DNA of 64,000 nt from Paracoccus onchidii (GTDB lineage Bacteria > Pseudomonadota > Alphaproteobacteria > Rhodobacterales > Rhodobacteraceae): positions 62,001-126,000 of the forward strand of contig NZ_JAQBIE010000008.1 of NCBI RefSeq assembly GCF_028294535.1, read 5' to 3'. The stretch's first letter is position 1, and each line of letters starts with the position of its first letter. Both the position numbers and the translations under genes were made by a program. Below the pieces are notes generated by a model. That model was given only the letters and a program-made list of their open reading frames with translations, ran no database searches and was not told the DNA's origin. Positions 16,497 through 25,340 of this stretch are shown here, piece after piece.

Positions 16497-17708
16497 TCAG
16501 GATCCCTTGGTGGACCCGTCCTGTTCCAGCATATCGCGCACCATGTCGGTATCGGCCCCGAACCGGGGCGGGGGACGCCGGTATTGCACCGGTGTGCGCG
16601 ACAATTTCAACGGGTTGCCCAGCAGGCGCACATGCCCCGCGGCAGTTTCCGGTGCCTCGATGTCCACGGTCATTGCGCGGGCATGCGCCTGATCCGAATT
16701 CAGGGCCTGTTCGACATCGTTGATCGGACCGACCGGCACCTTGACGGATTCGAGCTGCGCGACCGTCCAATCGACAGGTCGGGCCGCCACAAGCGGGCGC
16801 AAGATTGCGATCAGCGCATCCCTGTTGGCCAGTCTTGCCGAATTGGTCGCGTAGGCCGGATCCGTGGCAAGATGCGCTGCGTCAAACACATCGCAGAAAC
16901 GTGCGAATTGCGCATCATTGCCGACGGCCACGATGACATGTCCGTCCCAGGCCTCGAACACCTCGTAGGGAACGATATTGGGATGGGCATTGCCCCGTCG
17001 TTGCGGGGGCACGCCGCTGGTCAGGAAATTCGTGCCTTCATTGATCAGCCAGGACATTTGCGTGTCGACCAGCGACAGGTCGATATGTTGACCTTCGCCC
17101 GTACGGTCGCGATGGCGCAACGCCGCCAGAATGCCGACGCTGGCATACATGCCGCACATCACGTCCGCGATGCCGACGCCAACCTTCATCGGTGGTCCGT
17201 CAGGCGCGCCGGTCAGGCTCATGATGCCGCCATATCCCTGCGCCATGAGGTCATAGCCCGGTTTGTCACGATTTGGCCCCTGCTGCCCGAAGCCGGAAAT
17301 CGAACAATAGACAAGGCCCGGATGTCGTGACAGCAGCGTTTCGTGGTCGAGTCCGAACTTCACCAATCCGCCGGGCTTGTAATTTTCGATCACGACATCG
17401 GCGCGGGCGGCCAGTGCCGTGACCAGATCACGGCCTTCCTCGGTGCCAAGATCGGCGGCGACGGATTGCTTGTTGCGATTGGCGGACATGAAATAAGCAC
17501 TGAGGTCACCCCGGTCGCCATCCGCCAACGCTGCATAGGGTGGCCCCCAACCGCGGGTGTCGTCGCCGCCGGTGCGCGGGTTCTCGATCTTGATGACGGT
17601 GGCCCCGAGGTCGCCCAGAAGTTGCGTCGCCGTAGGTCCGGCCAGGATCCGGCTGAGATCCAGCACAACCAACCCGTCCAGCGCCATCGCCGTTGTCTTG
17701 TCCTGCAT
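16497..17708 (-). CDS. class III CoA-transferase (CaiB/BaiF family)
   Basis: Cytoplasmic CoA-transferase of 403 residues from the ATG at 17708, which has GGGGA six bases upstream; a longer start at 17735 would overlap the preceding gene by 17 bases. Landmarks: VVLDLSRILAGP (14-25), LGDLGATVIKIE (31-42), and the catalytic Asp153 in GYDLMAQGYGG. It lies 10 bases after an acetolactate-synthase-like TPP enzyme on the same strand, so the two make a two-gene operon. The layout recalls the formyl-CoA transferase/oxalyl-CoA decarboxylase pair, but the TPP partner does not look like oxalyl-CoA decarboxylase. Substrate unknown. Confidence 0.82.
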   Translation of the reverse strand: MQDKTTAMALDGLVVLDLSRILAGPTATQLLGDLGATVIKIENPRTGGDDTRGWGPPYAALADGDRGDLSAYFMSANRNKQSVAADLGTEEGRDLVTALAARADVVIENYKPGGLVKFGLDHETLLSRHPGLVYCSISGFGQQGPNRDKPGYDLMAQGYGGIMSLTGAPDGPPMKVGVGIADVMCGMYASVGILAALRHRDRTGEGQHIDLSLVDTQMSWLINEGTNFLTSGVPPQRRGNAHPNIVPYEVFEAWDGHVIVAVGNDAQFARFCDVFDAAHLATDPAYATNSARLANRDALIAILRPLVAARPVDWTVAQLESVKVPVGPINDVEQALNSDQAHARAMTVDIEAPETAAGHVRLLGNPLKLSRTPVQYRRPPPRFGADTDMVRDMLEQDGSTKGS

Positions 17709-17718
17709 GCCCGTCCCC

Positions 17719-19398
17719 TTAAATGCGCCCGTCATAGGCCTGACGATCGATAATGGCGGCTATGACGGAAAAACTTTTTTCGATCATAGCCGCCTTCAGC
17801 GCCGCTGCCAGCTCGGTGCGATTTCTTACCGTATGGCCTGCGCCACCAAAAGCCCGCCCTATGGCCGCAATGTCGGGCCCGGCGAAATCCACCCCGCAAG
17901 AAGGCAGCCCCATCTGCCTTTGTTTGAGATCAATCAAGGCCAGGCTGGTATCGACAAAGACGACGAAGATCGGCGCGGTTTGCTGTTCGGCTGCGGTCGC
18001 CAGTTCGCCCGCGACCATCAGAAACCCCGCATCGCCGGAAAAGGACACGACCTGTCTTTCGGGCGCCGCAAGCGCAGCCCCTATGGCCAGTGGAACCGCG
18101 CATCCCATTGTGCAAAGCCCCGAAGACTGCATCAGGCCGCGCGGTTCGGTGCAGCGCCACATCTGCGACAACAGGATGCGATGCGCACCACTGTCCGCCG
18201 TGGCCAGGGTGCCTTCCGGAAGCGTTGTCATGCAGGTGTCGATCACCGCTGCGGGGCCCCAGTCTTCATCTGTCGGAAAGGCCGCGGTCAGGGCCTGCCG
18301 GGTCGTCGCGATTTCTGCGTCGGTCCATGTCGCGTTCGGCGTTGCGCCAAGTGCCAGCGCCGCAAGGGCAGGGCCGCAATCGCTTAGAAAATTCACGCTG
18401 GCCTGATGCATGTAATGATGGTTGGGTGCGGCGGTGATGTCGATCACATGGGTCTTGTCCGGGTGCCACGGGTCTTGCCATCCGCTGCGCATTTCAATCG
18501 GGTCATAGCCGACGCAGATGATCAGATCCGCCTGTCCCAGAAACGGCAACAGCACACGATCGGCCTTTGGCGACAACCCGGCCGCGCCCAGGGCAAGCGG
18601 GTGGTCCTCGGGGATCACTCCCTTGGCCTTGTATGTGGTTATGACGGGCAGGCCAAAGGTTTCCGCGAAATCGAGGATTTCGGGGCCGGCACCTTGGTTC
18701 ATGGCGTCAAGGCCGACCACCATCACCGGGCGTCGTGCCTGCCTCAGCCAGCGCCGCGCCTTGTTCAGCTGTCCGGATTCGGCGGGTTGCAGGGGGGCGG
18801 CCGGCGGTCGCCGTGGCATTGCGATATCTGCGGCCGGCGCATTGGCCGTATTGATCGGGATGTCGATATGCACCGGGCCGGGTCGACCTTCGGTGGCGAT
18901 AGCTATCGCCTTGTCGGCCAAGGTTGAGGCGGAACCGGCCGAGAAGGTGAAACCGGCCTTGGTGATGGGTTGGAACAGCGCGCGCTGATCCATCACTTGA
19001 TGGGTATAGGTTGCTGCGACATCGGCGTCGATTGCACCGGTCAGCACGATCATCGGAACCCGATCCTGATGGGCATTCTCGACCGCGTTCACCACGTTCA
19101 AGGCGCCGGGGCCGACGGTTGTCACGACAAGGGCAGGCGCGCCGGTGCGGTGATAGACCCCTTCGGCCATGAAGCCCGCTGCATTTTCGTGACGCACCAG
19201 AACGAAGGCGATTCCGGCGCGCCGGAGCGCATCGATCAGGTCCAGCACCTCGCCGCCGGGCATTCCGAAGGCATATCGACAGCCCGCTTCATACAGGCGC
19301 CTTGCCACAACATCAGCGGCAGTCGGGAAGGAAAGGGTTTCGTCACGCGTCATGCAATCGGTCCAGTTCGTCATCCGGTTCCAGGTCAGTTCTTCCAT
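17719..19398 (-). CDS. thiamine-diphosphate enzyme, acetolactate-synthase-like
   Basis: TPP-dependent enzyme of up to 559 residues with the three-domain layout of acetolactate synthase, benzoylformate decarboxylase and similar enzymes. The cofactor-activating Glu is in VRHENAAGFMAEG (Glu about 71). The TPP/Mg segment begins GDAGFLMVAGELATAAEQQ (about 473), and its second metal residue is Asp in VVFVDTSLALI instead of the usual Asn pair. Possible starts are 19398, 19374 and 19353; none has a strong ribosome site, and the shortest still contains the whole domain. It shares a two-gene operon with a class III CoA-transferase. It could decarboxylate or carboligate a 2-oxo acid or acyl-CoA; the reaction cannot be deduced. 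Confidence 0.8.
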   Translation of the reverse strand: MEELTWNRMTNWTDCMTRDETLSFPTAADVVARRLYEAGCRYAFGMPGGEVLDLIDALRRAGIAFVLVRHENAAGFMAEGVYHRTGAPALVVTTVGPGALNVVNAVENAHQDRVPMIVLTGAIDADVAATYTHQVMDQRALFQPITKAGFTFSAGSASTLADKAIAIATEGRPGPVHIDIPINTANAPAADIAMPRRPPAAPLQPAESGQLNKARRWLRQARRPVMVVGLDAMNQGAGPEILDFAETFGLPVITTYKAKGVIPEDHPLALGAAGLSPKADRVLLPFLGQADLIICVGYDPIEMRSGWQDPWHPDKTHVIDITAAPNHHYMHQASVNFLSDCGPALAALALGATPNATWTDAEIATTRQALTAAFPTDEDWGPAAVIDTCMTTLPEGTLATADSGAHRILLSQMWRCTEPRGLMQSSGLCTMGCAVPLAIGAALAAPERQVVSFSGDAGFLMVAGELATAAEQQTAPIFVVFVDTSLALIDLKQRQMGLPSCGVDFAGPDIAAIGRAFGGAGHTVRNRTELAAALKAAMIEKSFSVIAAIIDRQAYDGRI

Positions 19399-19531
19399 TC
19401 GCAGCCGAGGTCATGTTTCTTTCATTCGTAACATCACAAACCCGTGAGTGGGGCCGGAAAGCGTAACATTGCGATCGGTTCGACAGAATTGGAACAGGTA
19501 ACTGCCAAGATCAATCACATGGGTTCACGAG

Positions 19532-20038
19532 ATGTCCGATTTGAATACTGCTTTGCCTGACGTAAACGGGGCAACCCGCCGGTTGAATGCCGAGACGCTG
19601 AAAGCCATTGTCATCAGTGGTGCGGTTGGAACTGTCAGCTTTGATCTGTGGGGACAGGCAATCAGCCCGATGCTGGGTTTCGCAAATCTTGCGCCCGTCG
19701 GCCTGGCGCGTTCCCTGTTGGGTGCCCTTGGCCTGCCAAATGGTGCGCCGGCCGGAAACCTGATGCACTATTTTCTTGTCGGCCTGCTGGCTTACCCGAT
19801 CGGGTGGTTGTTTCTTTTCCGACCTGCCCAACAAAGGTTGCTGCCTTCGATGCCGGCTTTGCTGTCGGCGGTTCTTTACGGCATCGCCTTGTGGGTTTTT
19901 GCCATCGGCGGCGTCACGGCGGTTGCGGGGCTGAAATTCTTTTTGGGCTTCAAGGGCATAACCTGGGTCGCGTTGGTCGGTCATGTGTTTTATGCGGTGG
20001 CGGCGGCCCTGACCTTTGACCATCTGGCAAGGCGGTGA
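19532..20038 (+). CDS. small integral membrane protein, function unknown
   Basis: Protein of 168 residues with about four hydrophobic helices (around 25-48, 55-70, 72-92 and 110-165) and a soluble N-terminal tail of about 20 residues. I do not recognise a characterised family. GLAYPIGWLFLFRP-like and GLKFFLGFKGITWVALVGH stretches suggest a compact membrane fold. The start ATG at 19532 is preceded by a GAG-rich leader. It is divergent from the TPP-enzyme gene (133-base gap) and convergent with the LacI-type regulator gene 12 bases away. Confidence 0.65.
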   Translation: MSDLNTALPDVNGATRRLNAETLKAIVISGAVGTVSFDLWGQAISPMLGFANLAPVGLARSLLGALGLPNGAPAGNLMHYFLVGLLAYPIGWLFLFRPAQQRLLPSMPALLSAVLYGIALWVFAIGGVTAVAGLKFFLGFKGITWVALVGHVFYAVAAALTFDHLARR

Positions 20039-20050
20039 CGGGCGCACGGG

Positions 20051-21082
20051 TCAGGCGCTGTCCCGTATGACCAGTTGTCCCAGGAATTTGCGGTCAAGAT
20101 CCGTGCTGTCCGTGCTTTCCAGAACATCAACCAGATAGTTCGCCATTTCTGTCAGGGGTTGTCGGTATGTTGTCAGCCGATAGTTCGGGCTGGCGGCCTG
20201 AGGCACATCGTCAAAACCGACGACCGCGATGTCATCCGGCACTTTCAGGCCGAATTCGTGCCTGATCGTGTCCATGACCCCCAATGCCAATGCGTCATTT
20301 TCGCAAACGATGACATCGGGCATGTTCCCAGGCTTTCGCGCCCGGAGCGTGGCCTGCGTGATCTGGGCCGAAAGCAGCGGATCATATCGCGGGACTGAAA
20401 CACTTTCGGGGGCATGTCCGAAGCGATCCTGCCAAGCCGCCGCAAAGGTTTCCTTGCGCAGCAGATGTGCCGAAACCGTATGCGGCCCGGCAATATACAA
20501 CGGGCGGCGATAGCCCCGGTCAATGACATATTGCGCGATTTCGCGTGTCGCGGCCTCGTCATCGACGGCAATCGAGATCGTGTCGGGGTTCAGCGATGTT
20601 CGTGCGAAAATGATCAGCTTCTTGAACCGTCTCGCGCCATGTGCCGCGTTCAGCACATCATCGTTGAACTGGATCCCGATAAGGATGGTCGCATCGACGC
20701 GTCGTTGACTGGCATTCAACAGGGCCGGCGTCGTGTCGTCGCGGTCAAGCGTGTTCACCAGAAGCGTATCCCAGCCGCGACTGCGCAATGCGCGCGTCAG
20801 GCGTTCCAGCATGACCAGCTTGTGCGGATTGGCGAAATCATCCACCAACAAGGCCACAAGATTGGATCGCGCCGAAGCCAGCGCGGCGGCGCTGAGGTCC
20901 GGAACATAGCCTAGGGCTTCGGCGGCCGTCATGACCTTGGCGCGCGTCTTGGGTGAAATCGAAGCATCTTTCTTGAACGCGCGATTCACGGTCCAGCGCG
21001 ACACACCCGCCGCAGTTGCGACATCATCTGCGGTGACGTTGTCAGGATATTCGGTCTTCGCCACGTTCCTATGCCTCGTCAT
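20051..21082 (-). CDS. LacI-family transcriptional regulator of the inositol operon
   Basis: DNA-binding repressor of 343 residues. The LacI helix-turn-helix occupies about 15-40 (VTADDVATAAGVSRWTVNRAFK), followed by the hinge helix segment and a periplasmic-binding-protein-like sensor domain. The frame runs on to 21181, but the ATG at 21082 begins the family-like N-terminus; the extension would overlap the operator region. The gene is divergent from iolG, and two palindromes with LacI-type central CG (21153-21191) lie between them. An inositol derivative is the likely inducer. Many alphaproteobacteria use an RpiR-type IolR for this job, so a LacI regulator is a less common arrangement. Confidence 0.82.
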   Translation of the reverse strand: MTRHRNVAKTEYPDNVTADDVATAAGVSRWTVNRAFKKDASISPKTRAKVMTAAEALGYVPDLSAAALASARSNLVALLVDDFANPHKLVMLERLTRALRSRGWDTLLVNTLDRDDTTPALLNASQRRVDATILIGIQFNDDVLNAAHGARRFKKLIIFARTSLNPDTISIAVDDEAATREIAQYVIDRGYRRPLYIAGPHTVSAHLLRKETFAAAWQDRFGHAPESVSVPRYDPLLSAQITQATLRARKPGNMPDVIVCENDALALGVMDTIRHEFGLKVPDDIAVVGFDDVPQAASPNYRLTTYRQPLTEMANYLVDVLESTDSTDLDRKFLGQLVIRDSA

Positions 21083-21152
21083 TGCCGGGCCTGGGTCCGG
21101 TGCGTTGTCTTTGCCCCGAGCATAGCGGCCGGCGACGGGAATTGCACGAGTT

Positions 21153-21191
21153 TTGCACGCGGGTGCAGAAAGTTCTTGCACGCGAGTGCAA
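21153..21191. promoter_or_regulatory. twin LacI-type operators in the regulator/iolG divergent region
   Basis: Two palindromes of the form TGCAC-N4-GTGCA: TTGCACGCGGGTGCAG (21153-21168) and TTGCACGCGAGTGCAA (21176-21191), centres 23 bases apart, on the same face of the helix. A lone half-site TTGCAC lies at 21142-21147. The second palindrome ends 57 bases before the iolG start. Confidence 0.75.
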
Positions 21192-21248
21192 AAGCTGTAA
21201 TTAACCTGTCGAGCCGCAAGGGAATTGCCGCAGATTCGGGAGGATGGA

Positions 21249-22241
21249 ATGCTCAGGGTTGGGTTGTTGGGGGCCGGCAGGATCGGACAGGTTCATGCGG
21301 TCGGCATTGCGGGGAACGCGCGGTCGTCTTTGGTTGCCGTCTCGGATGTCCATACGGAATCGGCGCAGAAACTGGCTGCTGCTTATGGCGCGCAAGCGCG
21401 CAGTTCAGATGACATCCTGGCTGATCCCGAAATTGATGCCGTGTTGATTGCCACCTCGACCGATACCCATTCCGACCTGATCGAAGCCGCCGCCAAGGCG
21501 GGCAAGGCGGTTCTGTGCGAAAAGCCGGTCGATCTGTCGCTGGAACGTGCGCAGCAATGTCTGAAAGCCGTCGAAGGCACAGGCAAGCCGGTGATGATCG
21601 GTTTCAACCGCCGTTTCGATCCGAATTTCGCCGCGCTCAAGGCCTCGTTGCAGAAGGGGCAGATCGGCAAGGCCGAATTGCTGGCCGTGACATCGTTCGA
21701 TCCGGCGCCGCCGCCGGTGTCCTATATCAAGGTGTCGGGCGGGCTGTTCCGCGACATGATGATCCATGATTTCGACATGGCGAATTTCCTGATGGGCGAG
21801 GCGCCGGTGACGGTTCGCGCCGTCGGTAGCAGCATCGTCGATCCCGAAATCGGTGCTGCGGGCGATGTCGATACCGCCGTCGTGACGCTGACCTATGCCG
21901 ATGGTCGCATCGCGGTCATCAAGAACAGCCGCCGCGCGGTTTACGGCTATGACCAGCGGGTCGAATTGCTGGGCTCGGACGGGTTGCTGCAGGCGGGCAA
22001 CATGCTGGAAAACACGGTCGTGCGGTCCACCGTCGATGGCGTGGTATCGGGTAAGCCCACCTATTTCTTCCTTGAACGCTACATGCCCGCCTATGCGGCG
22101 GAATGGCAGGCCTTCGTGGATGCCGTGCTGGACGGGGCGAAGATGCCCGTGACGCTGCAGGACGGCATCGCCGCGCTGGCCATGGCCGAGGCCGCGACCG
22201 AATCCGCAAGGACCGGGCAGGCCGTGGATCTGAAAGGATAA
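21249..22241 (+). CDS. iolG: myo-inositol 2-dehydrogenase
   Basis: NAD+-dependent Gfo/Idh/MocA enzyme that oxidises myo-inositol to scyllo-inosose, the entry step of inositol catabolism. It has 330 residues from the ATG at 21249, chosen because GGGAGG precedes it by six bases; an upstream ATG at 21225 is weaker. Landmarks: Rossmann GAGRIGQVHA (8-17), EKPVDL (91-96), the substrate-site Lys92, and D169/H173 in RDMMIHDFDM. First gene of the operon, downstream of the twin operators. A GC-rich hairpin follows (22249-22285). Confidence 0.9.
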   Translation: MLRVGLLGAGRIGQVHAVGIAGNARSSLVAVSDVHTESAQKLAAAYGAQARSSDDILADPEIDAVLIATSTDTHSDLIEAAAKAGKAVLCEKPVDLSLERAQQCLKAVEGTGKPVMIGFNRRFDPNFAALKASLQKGQIGKAELLAVTSFDPAPPPVSYIKVSGGLFRDMMIHDFDMANFLMGEAPVTVRAVGSSIVDPEIGAAGDVDTAVVTLTYADGRIAVIKNSRRAVYGYDQRVELLGSDGLLQAGNMLENTVVRSTVDGVVSGKPTYFFLERYMPAYAAEWQAFVDAVLDGAKMPVTLQDGIAALAMAEAATESARTGQAVDLKG

Positions 22242-22248
22242 GGCACAG

Positions 22249-22285
22249 GGACCCGCCCGGCCAGAGGAGAGGGCGGGGCGGGTCC
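22249..22285 (+). terminator. hairpin after iolG
   Basis: GGACCCGCCC (22249-22258) pairs perfectly with GGGCGGGTCC (22276-22285) over a 17-base loop that holds the GAGGAGAG run. There is no T run, so it more likely tunes or protects the transcript before the binding-protein gene than ends it. Confidence 0.45.
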
Positions 22286-22368
22286 GACGATATCCGGCAC
22301 GGTGAATGGCCGGACAGCAGACGGGTTCATCAGGCCCGCTGCCAATCACCCCAAAGGGAGGACTTGGA

Positions 22369-23289
22369 ATGAAGAAGCTTCTTGCATCGGTTGCGACCGT
22401 CGCCACGCTGACGGCGCTGCCCGTCGCCGCCGCAGACATCATCGTCGTGGCCCATGGTCAGGCGAATGACCCGTTCTGGTCGGTCGTGAAGAACGGCGTG
22501 GCCAAGGCCGGCGAGGACACCGGCGCCAATGTCGAGTTCCGCTCGCCCGAGACATTCGACATGGTCCAGATGAGCCAGCTGATCGACGCCGCCGTGAACC
22601 AGGAACCCGATGGGCTGGTCGTGTCGATCCCGGATGCAGACGCGCTTGGGCCGTCGATCCAGCGCGCGGTCGAGGCGGGCATTCCCGTCATCTCGATGAA
22701 TTCGGGATCCGATGTCGCCAAGGATCTGGGCGCGCTGCTGCATGTCGGCCAGTCGGAATTCGACGCGGGCAAGGCTGCGGGTGAAAAGCTGGCCGAGATG
22801 GGCGGCACCAAGGGCATCTGCGTCAATCAGGAGGTCGGCAACGTCTCGCTTGACCTGCGCTGTGACGGCTTTGCCGAAGGGTTCGGTCAGGAAGTCACCG
22901 TCATCCCCACCATGAACGATCCGACCGAAGTGCAGTCCAAGGTCCGCGCCGCGCTGGAATCCGATCCCGATGTGGACACGGTCCTGGGTCTGGGCGCCTC
23001 GCTTGTCGGGGAACCCGCCGTCGAGGCCGTGAAGGCGGTCGGGCGCGAGGATGTGCTGGTCGCCAGTTTCGATCTGTCGGCGGGCTTTCTGCAATCGGTG
23101 GCCGATGGCGATGCGGCCTTTGCCATCGACCAGCAGCAATTCCTGCAGGGCTATCTGCCGGTCGTCTTTCTGGCGTTGAATGCTGAATACGGCCTGGTGC
23201 CGGGTGGCGATGTTCCCTCGGGTCCGAATCTGGTGACCCAGGAAGCAGCCGCCCAGGTGATCGACCTGTCGGCACAGGGCATCCGCTGA
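22369..23289 (+). CDS. inositol ABC transporter substrate-binding protein
   Basis: Periplasmic sugar-binding protein of the ribose/galactose type (Peripla_BP_4), 306 residues with a signal peptide of about 22 (MKKLLASVATV..., ending PVAAA). Landmarks: HGQANDPFWSVVKNGV (about 28-43) and NSGSDVAKDLGALLHVGQSE around 115-135. The ATG at 22369 is preceded by AAGGGAGG; the frame is open further up but without a signal peptide. Flanked by iolG and by the permease and ATPase genes, so myo-inositol is the likely ligand, comparable to IbpA of Caulobacter. A hairpin after the stop would raise its level over the permease. Confidence 0.85.
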   Translation: MKKLLASVATVATLTALPVAAADIIVVAHGQANDPFWSVVKNGVAKAGEDTGANVEFRSPETFDMVQMSQLIDAAVNQEPDGLVVSIPDADALGPSIQRAVEAGIPVISMNSGSDVAKDLGALLHVGQSEFDAGKAAGEKLAEMGGTKGICVNQEVGNVSLDLRCDGFAEGFGQEVTVIPTMNDPTEVQSKVRAALESDPDVDTVLGLGASLVGEPAVEAVKAVGREDVLVASFDLSAGFLQSVADGDAAFAIDQQQFLQGYLPVVFLALNAEYGLVPGGDVPSGPNLVTQEAAAQVIDLSAQGIR

Positions 23290-23301
23290 TCCCTGCATAG
23301 C

Positions 23302-23327
23302 GGGGTCGCGCGCCACGGCGCGGCCCC
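23302..23327 (+). terminator. hairpin between the inositol binding-protein and permease genes
   Basis: GGGGTCGCGC (23302-23311) pairs with GCGCGGCCCC (23318-23327), with one G-T pair and a 6-base loop, 12 bases after the stop. No T run follows. It is placed exactly like the hairpins after tauA and dppA. Confidence 0.5.
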
Positions 23328-23347
23328 ATTCCAAACCGGAGGAAACC

Positions 23348-24454
23348 ATGTCTGCAGAGAATCTCTCGCAGCAGGATGAGCGTATTCGCGCGGAATCCCT
23401 TGCGACCAAACTGATGAAGAAGCCGGAACTGGGGGCGATCGGCGGCGTGGTGTTGGTGACGCTGTTCTTTCTGGCCACCGCCGACAGTGCCATGTTCACC
23501 CTGTCCGGCATCATGAACTTCATGACCCCGGCGGCGCAGCTGGGCATCCTTGGGATCGCGGCGGCAATGCTGATGATCGGCGGCGAATTCGATCTGTCCA
23601 TCGGGTCGATGGTTGCCTTTGCGGGCATGGTGTTCGGTGTCTTTACCGTCAATCTGGGCCTGCCGCTGATCTTCGCGATCCCGCTGACCATGGCTTTCGC
23701 GGCCCTGATCGGGGCGCTGAACGGGGCGATCGTGCTGCGCACCGGGTTGCCATCCTTCATCGTGACGCTGGCGGGCCTGTTCATCCTGCGCGGTGCCTCG
23801 CTGGTCGGGCTGAAGCTGTTCACCGGCGGATCGACCCAGCTGCGCGGCGTGCGCGACGCGGTCGAGGGGGATTTCCTGGCCCCGCTGTTTTCCGGCGATG
23901 CCTTCACCGGGCTGTTCGGCTGGCTTGCCAGTATCGGCGTGATCGACAGCTTCAAGTCCGGCACCCCGAAAGTGCCCGGCATTCCGGTCGAAATCCTGTG
24001 GTTCGTGGCCATCGCGCTGGTGGCGACCTATATTCTGGTCCGCACGCCGGTCGGCAACTGGGTCTTTGCCACGGGCGGCGATACCAATGCGGCCAAGAAT
24101 TCGGGCGTGCCGGTGCGCGGCGTCAAGATCTCGCTGTTCATGCTGACGGCCTGCGCGGCCTCGCTGGTGGCGATCATCACCGTCATCGACGCCGGGTCGA
24201 CCGATGCCCGCCGTGGCTTCATGAAGGAATTCGAGGCGATCATCACCGCCGTGATCGGGGGCTGCCTGCTGACTGGGGGCTATGGGTCGGCCATCGGGGC
24301 GTTCTTCGGTGCGATCATCTTCGGCATGGTCACCATCGGCCTGACCTATACCGATTTCGATCAGGACTGGTTCCAGATCTTCCTGGGCGGGATGCTGCTG
24401 TTGGCCGTTGTCTTCAACAATGTGATCCGCAAGCGCGTGACGGGAGAGCGTTAA
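23348..24454 (+). CDS. inositol ABC transporter permease
   Basis: Inner-membrane permease of the BPD_transp_2 (ribose/xylose type) family, 368 residues with about eight to ten helices. Landmarks: [20 protein letters not shown] (about 74-93), [20 protein letters not shown] and [14 protein letters not shown], the cytoplasmic loop that contacts the ATPase. GGAGG lies upstream of the ATG. One base separates it from the ATPase gene, so they are co-translated. Confidence 0.87.
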   Translation: MSAENLSQQDERIRAESLATKLMKKPELGAIGGVVLVTLFFLATADSAMFTLSGIMNFMTPAAQLGILGIAAAMLMIGGEFDLSIGSMVAFAGMVFGVFTVNLGLPLIFAIPLTMAFAALIGALNGAIVLRTGLPSFIVTLAGLFILRGASLVGLKLFTGGSTQLRGVRDAVEGDFLAPLFSGDAFTGLFGWLASIGVIDSFKSGTPKVPGIPVEILWFVAIALVATYILVRTPVGNWVFATGGDTNAAKNSGVPVRGVKISLFMLTACAASLVAIITVIDAGSTDARRGFMKEFEAIITAVIGGCLLTGGYGSAIGAFFGAIIFGMVTIGLTYTDFDQDWFQIFLGGMLLLAVVFNNVIRKRVTGER

Positions 24455-24455
24455 G

Positions 24456-25235
24456 ATGACCCAACCGATCATCCATATGGAAAGCATCAAGAAGCATTTC
24501 GGCAATGTCATCGCGCTGAACGGTGTGACCTTCGACGTGACCCCCGGCGAATGCCATTGCCTTCTGGGCGACAATGGCGCGGGCAAATCCACCTTCATCA
24601 AGACCATGTCGGGCGTTCACAAGCCGACTGCGGGCGAGATCTTCTTCGAAGGCAAACCCCTGTCCTTCGACAGCCCGCGCGAGGCGATGGAGGCCGGGAT
24701 CGCCACGGTGTTCCAGGATCTGGCGATGATCCCGCTGATGTCGGTGACGCGCAATTTCTTCATGGGGCGCGAGCCGACAAAGGGGCGCGGTCTGACCAAG
24801 CGGCTGGATATCGACCGCGCCAACGAGATCACGATGGAAGAGATGCGCAAGATGGGCATCAATCTGCGTGCGCCCGATCAGGCGGTGGGCACGCTGTCGG
24901 GGGGCGAACGTCAGACCGTCGCCATCGCCCGCGCGGTCTATTTCGGCGCGAAGGTGCTGATCCTTGACGAACCGACCAGCGCGCTTGGCGTGCGCCAGAC
25001 CTCGAATGTGCTGTCGACCATCGCGCGGGTGCGCGAACAGGGTGTGGGCGTCGTCTTCATCAGCCACAATGTCCGTCACGCCATGGCCGTGGGCGACCGT
25101 TTCACGGTGCTGAACCGCGGGCAGACCCTTGGCACCGCCGTGAAGGGGGAAATTACCTCGGCCGAGTTGCAGGACCTGATGGCCGGTGGCCAGGAACTGG
25201 CCCAGCTTGAAGGCTCGCTTGGCGGTACGATCTGA
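24456..25235 (+). CDS. inositol ABC transporter ATP-binding protein (single-domain)
   Basis: Sugar-importer ATPase of 259 residues. Walker A is GDNGAGKST (about 40-48), the signature is LSGGERQ (about 146-152), and Walker B is [12 protein letters not shown] (about 168-179). ATPases of the ribose/inositol class usually carry two nucleotide-binding domains (about 500 residues); this one has a single domain and probably works as a homodimer. The segment after Walker B reads SALGVRQ, where D-loop Asp is replaced by Gly, as seen in the CUT2 class. Follows the permease with one intervening base. Confidence 0.87.
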   Translation: MTQPIIHMESIKKHFGNVIALNGVTFDVTPGECHCLLGDNGAGKSTFIKTMSGVHKPTAGEIFFEGKPLSFDSPREAMEAGIATVFQDLAMIPLMSVTRNFFMGREPTKGRGLTKRLDIDRANEITMEEMRKMGINLRAPDQAVGTLSGGERQTVAIARAVYFGAKVLILDEPTSALGVRQTSNVLSTIARVREQGVGVVFISHNVRHAMAVGDRFTVLNRGQTLGTAVKGEITSAELQDLMAGGQELAQLEGSLGGTI

Positions 25236-25340
25236 ATGACGGGGAGGGCCTCGCGTCCTGCCTTTCGGTCGGCCTTGCGGGGCGGGACCATCAATATTGC
25301 CGGGTGATGGGCGCGGCAGTCAGCAAGCGGAACGCAGGAT

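Noticed and set aside
17719..19398. Sulfoacetaldehyde acetyltransferase (Xsc) as identity of the TPP enzyme
   Set aside because: It would have suited the nearby taurine genes, but the N-terminal region and overall pattern are of the acetolactate-synthase type, and there is no TauR-like repeat before it.
17719..19398. Oxalyl-CoA decarboxylase as identity of the TPP enzyme
   Set aside because: The CoA-transferase neighbour suggested it, but the characteristic Oxc segments are absent.
21083..21181. N-terminal extension of the LacI protein
   Set aside because: It would code through the operator region and precedes a complete LacI N-terminus starting at 21082.
22330..24607. Two long minus-strand frames across the inositol transporter genes
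   Set aside because: Antisense to well-recognised binding-protein and permease genes; low-complexity translation.
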